Shown: positions 60,227 to 64,000 of the stretch, piece by piece
How the letters are laid out: each line of letters begins with the position of its first letter
How positions within the stretch are numbered: position 1 is the stretch's first letter
Source of the DNA: Planctomycetota bacterium
Lineage (GTDB): Bacteria > Planctomycetota > UBA1135 > UBA2386
Assembly (NCBI GenBank): GCA_019636245.1
Contig: JAHBXX010000002.1
Span: 34,586 to 98,585, forward strand
Length of the DNA stretch: 64,000 nt
Direction: 5' to 3'
Notes under the pieces: generated by a model
Databases searched by the model: none
Seen by the model: the letters and a program-made list of their open reading frames with translations, nothing else
What the model was told of the DNA's origin: nothing
Made by a program: the position numbers and the translations under genes

Positions 60227-63094
60227 GTGACTGCATGCCACTGCCCGCACCGCCGCCCCGGTGCGCGTGCTCTGTTCGTCCTCGCCCTCGGCGCCCTGAC
60301 CCCCTGCCTGTCCGCCCAGCAGCCGAAGCTCGATCGGGAGATCGCCTTCGTGCGGGCCCTGGCCCGCGAGATGCGGTTCATCGACCTGGCGAAGGAGGAA
60401 GCCGACCGGCTCGCGACGCGGTTCCGCAGCGCCGCCGAGCAGGACAAGATCGCGCAGCTCGCGGTGGAAGTGGCCTACCAGGGCGCGCGCATCCGCGCCG
60501 ATCGCGCCCAGCAGCGCCAGCTGTTCAAGGAGGCGATCGACAAGTCGAAGGAACTGATCGAACGGTCGGCGGACACCACGGTGCAGGTCGCCGCGCGCAC
60601 CACGCTGGCCAACGCCTCGCAGGAATACGGCCAGTTCCTGGTCGAGGAGATCGAGATCGCCCGCGATGAGAACCCCGAAGCCGTCAAGGAGCTGGAGACC
60701 GAGGCGACGGCCGTGTTCCGGGCCGGCATCGACGCCTGCACGAAGGTCATGGACCACCTGCGGTCGTCGATGAAGGACGAGGACAAGCGCATCGAGTACT
60801 TCCTGATGTGGATGCGGCGCGGAGTGCTCAACCGCGAGCAGGCCCGCGCCGTGAAGGCCGACCGCGGCGTGTTCGTCGCCCGCGCGATCGAGGACCTGAC
60901 CGAGATGGTGCTCGAGGTCGGCGAGGAGACGGCGATCGGCCTGCGCGGTCTGTTCGAGATCGCCCAGTGCCACGAGGTCGAGGGCAAGGTCGAGGAGGCG
61001 ATCGGCAGCTACCGCGACACCGTGAACCAGATCGCGACGTCGCTCGATCAGGCCGACGAGCTGGGCCTGGGCGGCGAGATGCAGGCCTTCCTGTTCGACA
61101 TGCTGCAGGAGGTCTACCTGCGCACCGCAGAGGTCATGATCCGCGAGGGCTCGGCCACGACCGGACAGCTGTTCACGAACTTCCGCGAGCACGTGGCGAA
61201 GTTCGGCGAGAAGGGCGTCGAGCTGTTCGAGGTCGTCGGCGACCAGTGGGGCCACCTGATGCTGCTGGCCGAGTGCCGATTCCTCGCCGAGTCGGGCGAC
61301 GCGAACAAGGTCGTGCAGGCGCTGGCGATGGCGCAGCGCATCAACGACAAGCACCCGAACGACTATGTCGGCGTGCGCGCCAAGGCGGTGCTGCGCGACA
61401 TCCTGTCGGTGCAGAGCAGCCTGGTCTCCGGAGCGCTGCTGTTCGAGGTCGGCAAGGGCGAGTACCAGAACAAGAACTACGAGGAGGCGATCAAGAGCCT
61501 GCGGCGGGCGCTGGCGGCGATGACCGACGGCGAACGCCAGAAGCTCGCGCTCGAGAGCTGGCAGCTGCTCGGCACCTCGTTCGCCCTCACCGACCGCTAC
61601 CTCGAGGCGATCCTGGCCCTGACCGCCGGCCTGCAGCGCTTCGGCGATCTGGACAAGGGCCGCGCCAGCGACGCCGCCGACACCCTGGACCGCGCGATCT
61701 CGCAGCTGAAGCGCACGACGAAGAACGACCCCTGGTTCGACCGCGTCTATGCCGAGGCCGCCGACCAGATCGCCAAGTACTCCGTCACCGGCGGCAGCAA
61801 GCTGTTCTGGAAGGCCGGCAACGACCTGCTCACCGACAAGAAGTACGGCGAAGCCATCGCCGAGTACGGCAAGGTCCAGCCCGACTTCCTCTACTTCGAA
61901 CTCGCCCGGGTCCGCATCGCCAAGGCGCAGTCGGCGCAGGGCGACTTCGCCGCGGCGCGGCAGACGCTGCAGGCCTACCGCGACTTCGTCGCCGGCAACG
62001 CGATCGACTCGCGCGACGCCGGCAAGCAGCAGGTGCGTGCCGCGGCAATCGCCGAGGCCGAGTTCAACGAGGTGCAGATGGGCTACAACGAGGCCCGCGG
62101 CGCCGCGGACCTCAAGCTGGCCAGGGACCTGACGAAGTACCCGGCGGCGATCGAGAAGGCGCGCGGCTTCCTGGCCAGCTTCGCCAAGGAAGGCGACGCC
62201 TACGTGCCCGCCGTGCTCGCCTACCTGGGCCGCCTGCACGCCGACCTCGGGGAACTCGACAAGGCCGAGGAGGTCTACCTGCAGCTGAAGCAGAAGGACC
62301 CGGTGAGCGGCTCGCGCCTCGCGACCGAGATCTTCAAGGAGTACCAGGACCAGATCGCCTCCCTGGTCAAGGAGCTCGACCAGGCGATCGCCAAGGGCCA
62401 GAACGACGCCGCGATCGGCGCCGCGACCAACAGCGTCAACGCCGTGCGCAGCAAGCTGCTGGCGCTCGGTCTCGACTACATCGGCAGCTCGCCCAAGCCC
62501 CAGCTGGCGGTGCTGATCGGCGCCATGCAGGCCGCCGAACAGCTCGGTCAGTGGAAGCGGGTCGACGAGGTCGCCCGCAAGACGCTCGACCTCTATGGCA
62601 CCGACGCCGACGCGAACACCAAGAAGGTCGTCGACCTCTTGGTGCGGCCGATGATCGGCGAGGCGCTGCTCCGCCAGCAGCGGTTCCAGGAGGCCTACGA
62701 CATGCTGGTCGCCGCCGAACAGGCCAACCCGCAGCAGTGGGAGATCAAGCGACAGATCTGCCGCGCCCTCGGCGGCTGGTTCGAGTTCTCGAGCACCGGC
62801 GCGCCACTGCGCGTGGCCGGGCTCGACAAGCCCGCCGAGGCCTACAACAAGTACTACAGCGAGTACCGGACCTGGGCCCTCCGGCCGGAAGTGAAGCAGT
62901 TCAGCCTCGAGTGGTACCGCTTCCAGTGGGAGGCGTTCTGGTTCGCCAAGCAGGCCGGCGAACGCGACGGCAAGTACAAGGACATCGCCGACAAGCTCTA
63001 CCGGATCTCCAAGTCGACGGACAACTTCGAGACCCTGCGCAGCCACGGCGCCGAAGGCCTGAGCCTGCTGCGCAACTTCCAGTTCAACCGCTGA
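60227..63094 (+). CDS. Large exported TPR protein
   Basis: 955 residues from GTG 60227, supported by GGAG at ideal spacing. A signal peptide of about 30 residues ends at Leu-Ser-Ala-Gln-Gln. The whole mature protein is alpha-helical, Lys/Glu-rich and TPR-like, with repeated Y-x-x-A-I-x-x-L and A-x-A-x-x-x-L patterns and unusually many Lys for this genome. No catalytic motif. It has its own promoter but lies directly behind the secretin gene and 21 bases before a third exported TPR-type gene, so a joint envelope function is likely. Confidence 0.82.
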   Translation: MTACHCPHRRPGARALFVLALGALTPCLSAQQPKLDREIAFVRALAREMRFIDLAKEEADRLATRFRSAAEQDKIAQLAVEVAYQGARIRADRAQQRQLFKEAIDKSKELIERSADTTVQVAARTTLANASQEYGQFLVEEIEIARDENPEAVKELETEATAVFRAGIDACTKVMDHLRSSMKDEDKRIEYFLMWMRRGVLNREQARAVKADRGVFVARAIEDLTEMVLEVGEETAIGLRGLFEIAQCHEVEGKVEEAIGSYRDTVNQIATSLDQADELGLGGEMQAFLFDMLQEVYLRTAEVMIREGSATTGQLFTNFREHVAKFGEKGVELFEVVGDQWGHLMLLAECRFLAESGDANKVVQALAMAQRINDKHPNDYVGVRAKAVLRDILSVQSSLVSGALLFEVGKGEYQNKNYEEAIKSLRRALAAMTDGERQKLALESWQLLGTSFALTDRYLEAILALTAGLQRFGDLDKGRASDAADTLDRAISQLKRTTKNDPWFDRVYAEAADQIAKYSVTGGSKLFWKAGNDLLTDKKYGEAIAEYGKVQPDFLYFELARVRIAKAQSAQGDFAAARQTLQAYRDFVAGNAIDSRDAGKQQVRAAAIAEAEFNEVQMGYNEARGAADLKLARDLTKYPAAIEKARGFLASFAKEGDAYVPAVLAYLGRLHADLGELDKAEEVYLQLKQKDPVSGSRLATEIFKEYQDQIASLVKELDQAIAKGQNDAAIGAATNSVNAVRSKLLALGLDYIGSSPKPQLAVLIGAMQAAEQLGQWKRVDEVARKTLDLYGTDADANTKKVVDLLVRPMIGEALLRQQRFQEAYDMLVAAEQANPQQWEIKRQICRALGGWFEFSSTGAPLRVAGLDKPAEAYNKYYSEYRTWALRPEVKQFSLEWYRFQWEAFWFAKQAGERDGKYKDIADKLYRISKSTDNFETLRSHGAEGLSLLRNFQFNR

Positions 63095-63115
63095 ACAGCC
63101 CCCACCCCCTCCCCC

Positions 63116-64000
63116 ATGCGCCTCCTCCCCCTGCTGTTCGCGGCCGCCGTGCTGGCGCCCGCCGCCATCGCCCAGAAGGCCGCCGACGTCCTGGTCAAGA
63201 AGGACGGTGCCCGCGTGCGCGGGCTCGAGATCACCGAGTTCCTGCTGTCGGGCGTGCGCGCCAAGCGCGCCGGCGGCGACCTCGAGGTTCCCGCGCACCA
63301 GGTGATGGCGATCGAGTGGAGCAACCTGCCCGACGCGTTCCTGGTCGGCCGCGCGGCGATGGAGCGCGGCGACTTCCGCCACGCCGTGCAGATGTTCGGC
63401 GAGGCGATCGGCCAGAGCACCCGGCCGTTGGTGAAGGCCGACGCGGAGTTCTTCCTGATCAAGGCGGCGGTGTCGTCGATCGGCACCGACAAGAATGCCG
63501 CGGCCACCGCCGCCGCGCGTGCGAAGGCGTGGCTGCAGGGCAATCCCAACCACTGGCGCACGCCGGAGGCGATGCTGCTGGCCGGTCGGGCCGAGCGCCT
63601 GGCCGGCACCGGCGGCGCGGCCGCCGGCACGCTGCGCGAACTCGACGAACGGGCCGCGCGCGAGGGCTTCGGCGCCATCTGGAGCGCGCGCGCCAAGTCG
63701 GAACTGGCGCTGACGCTGCTCGCCGACGGCAAGGCCGCCGAGGCCCGCTCGGCATTCCAGGCCGCCGGTTCGGCCGCCGACGCCGCGCTCGGCACACCGT
63801 CGCCCGACGACGCCGAACTGCGCGCCCTGAAGACCGCCGCGCGGGTCGGCGAGGGCGAGACCTACCTCGGCGAACGCGACTACGATCGCGCCGAGAACTT
63901 CTTCCGTTCGCTGATCGCCGGCGGCCAGCCCGAACTGGTCGCCGCCGGTCACGCCGGCGAGGGCGAGGCGATCTTCCTGGCGGCGGTCGCCAGCGACCGC
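63116..64000 (+). CDS. Exported TPR-type protein (3' end outside window)
   Basis: The frame is open to the window end; 295 residues are visible. The signal peptide M-R-L-L-P-L-L-F plus an Ala/Val core ends at Ala-Ile-Ala-Gln-Lys. Residues 25-65 form a small beta-rich module (V-K-K-D-G-A-R-V-R-G-L-E-I-T-E, then a V-x-A-I-E-W strand) of a kind often seen ahead of TPRs in planctomycetal proteins. TPR-like helices follow (G-D-F-R-H-A-V-Q-M-F and D-Y-D-R-A-E-N-F-F-R-S-L-I). It starts 21 bases after the previous stop, in the same unit. Confidence 0.75.
   Translation, partial: MRLLPLLFAAAVLAPAAIAQKAADVLVKKDGARVRGLEITEFLLSGVRAKRAGGDLEVPAHQVMAIEWSNLPDAFLVGRAAMERGDFRHAVQMFGEAIGQSTRPLVKADAEFFLIKAAVSSIGTDKNAAATAAARAKAWLQGNPNHWRTPEAMLLAGRAERLAGTGGAAAGTLRELDERAAREGFGAIWSARAKSELALTLLADGKAAEARSAFQAAGSAADAALGTPSPDDAELRALKTAARVGEGETYLGERDYDRAENFFRSLIAGGQPELVAAGHAGEGEAIFLAAVASDR

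Noticed and set aside
60095..63952. A 1,285-codon open frame on the minus strand
   Set aside because: Antisense to the two exported TPR genes, which have a signal peptide, promoter and ribosome site; the antisense product has no recognisable domain.

Overview
The window is one continuous, very G+C-rich, densely coded bacterial chromosome segment. No plasmid, phage, insertion-sequence or CRISPR signature was recognised. The organism has a Gram-negative envelope: TamA/TamB-type assembly proteins, a patatin fused to an Omp85 barrel, LpxH, an Mla-type lipid transporter, a secretin and many lipobox or signal-peptide proteins. It is also rich in large exported TPR/HEAT proteins. A small basic protein of a type known mainly from the PVC superphylum (51015-51263) and the TPR-plus-secretin arrangement point to a high-G+C member of the Planctomycetota. 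That placement is inference, because no rRNA gene is present.

Layout. 1-7,000: end of a tamB-like gene translationally coupled to a BamA/TamA-like gene, convergent with a patatin-Omp85 gene. 7,396-7,559: initiator tRNA with its own promoter and a downstream hairpin. 7,585-16,320: a leftward run cmk, plsC, rpsA, a lipoprotein gene, tyrS and a HEAT-repeat gene. 16,516-21,390: a leftward chain with 4-base overlaps: a degenerate GGDEF protein, an NtrC-type regulator, an exported GH42-like protein and lpxH. 21,391-22,031: a long non-coding stretch with a strong leftward intrinsic terminator. 22,032-22,881: rpmB and a small membrane protein. 22,932-27,801: a thioredoxin-fold/TPR protein and a four-gene Mla/MCE lipid-transport operon. 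27,993-32,947: two coupled exported TPR genes sharing a repeated module. 33,000-38,730: a TANGO2/NRDE-type protein, an MFS carrier, an exported protein, an ECF sigma factor with a coupled membrane protein that is probably its anti-sigma factor, and a zinc-ribbon protein.

38,765-43,212: feoAB behind a Fur-like palindrome, divergent from pnp. 43,233-51,000: methyltransferases, a DUF2058 protein, a PilZ protein, a stand-alone receiver, a hypothetical exported protein, a Cys-rich degenerate metalloprotease, queE and an aminotransferase. 51,015-56,173: the small basic protein, a SPOR-like membrane protein, a GT-C/TPR membrane protein and a cupin-like protein. 56,183-57,014: a family-4 uracil-DNA glycosylase with an apparent frameshift in its N-terminal linker. 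57,056-64,000: a promoter-led cluster of a TPR-secretin lipoprotein and two exported TPR proteins, the second cut by the window end.

The most promising undescribed unit is the secretin/TPR cluster at the right end, followed by the duplicated TPR modules at 27,993-32,947. Most remaining genes are recognisable housekeeping or envelope functions. Start codons are often GTG or TTG, Shine-Dalgarno sites are frequently weak or absent, and 4-base stop/start overlaps are common, so many N-termini are chosen from signal peptides, lipoboxes or overlaps.
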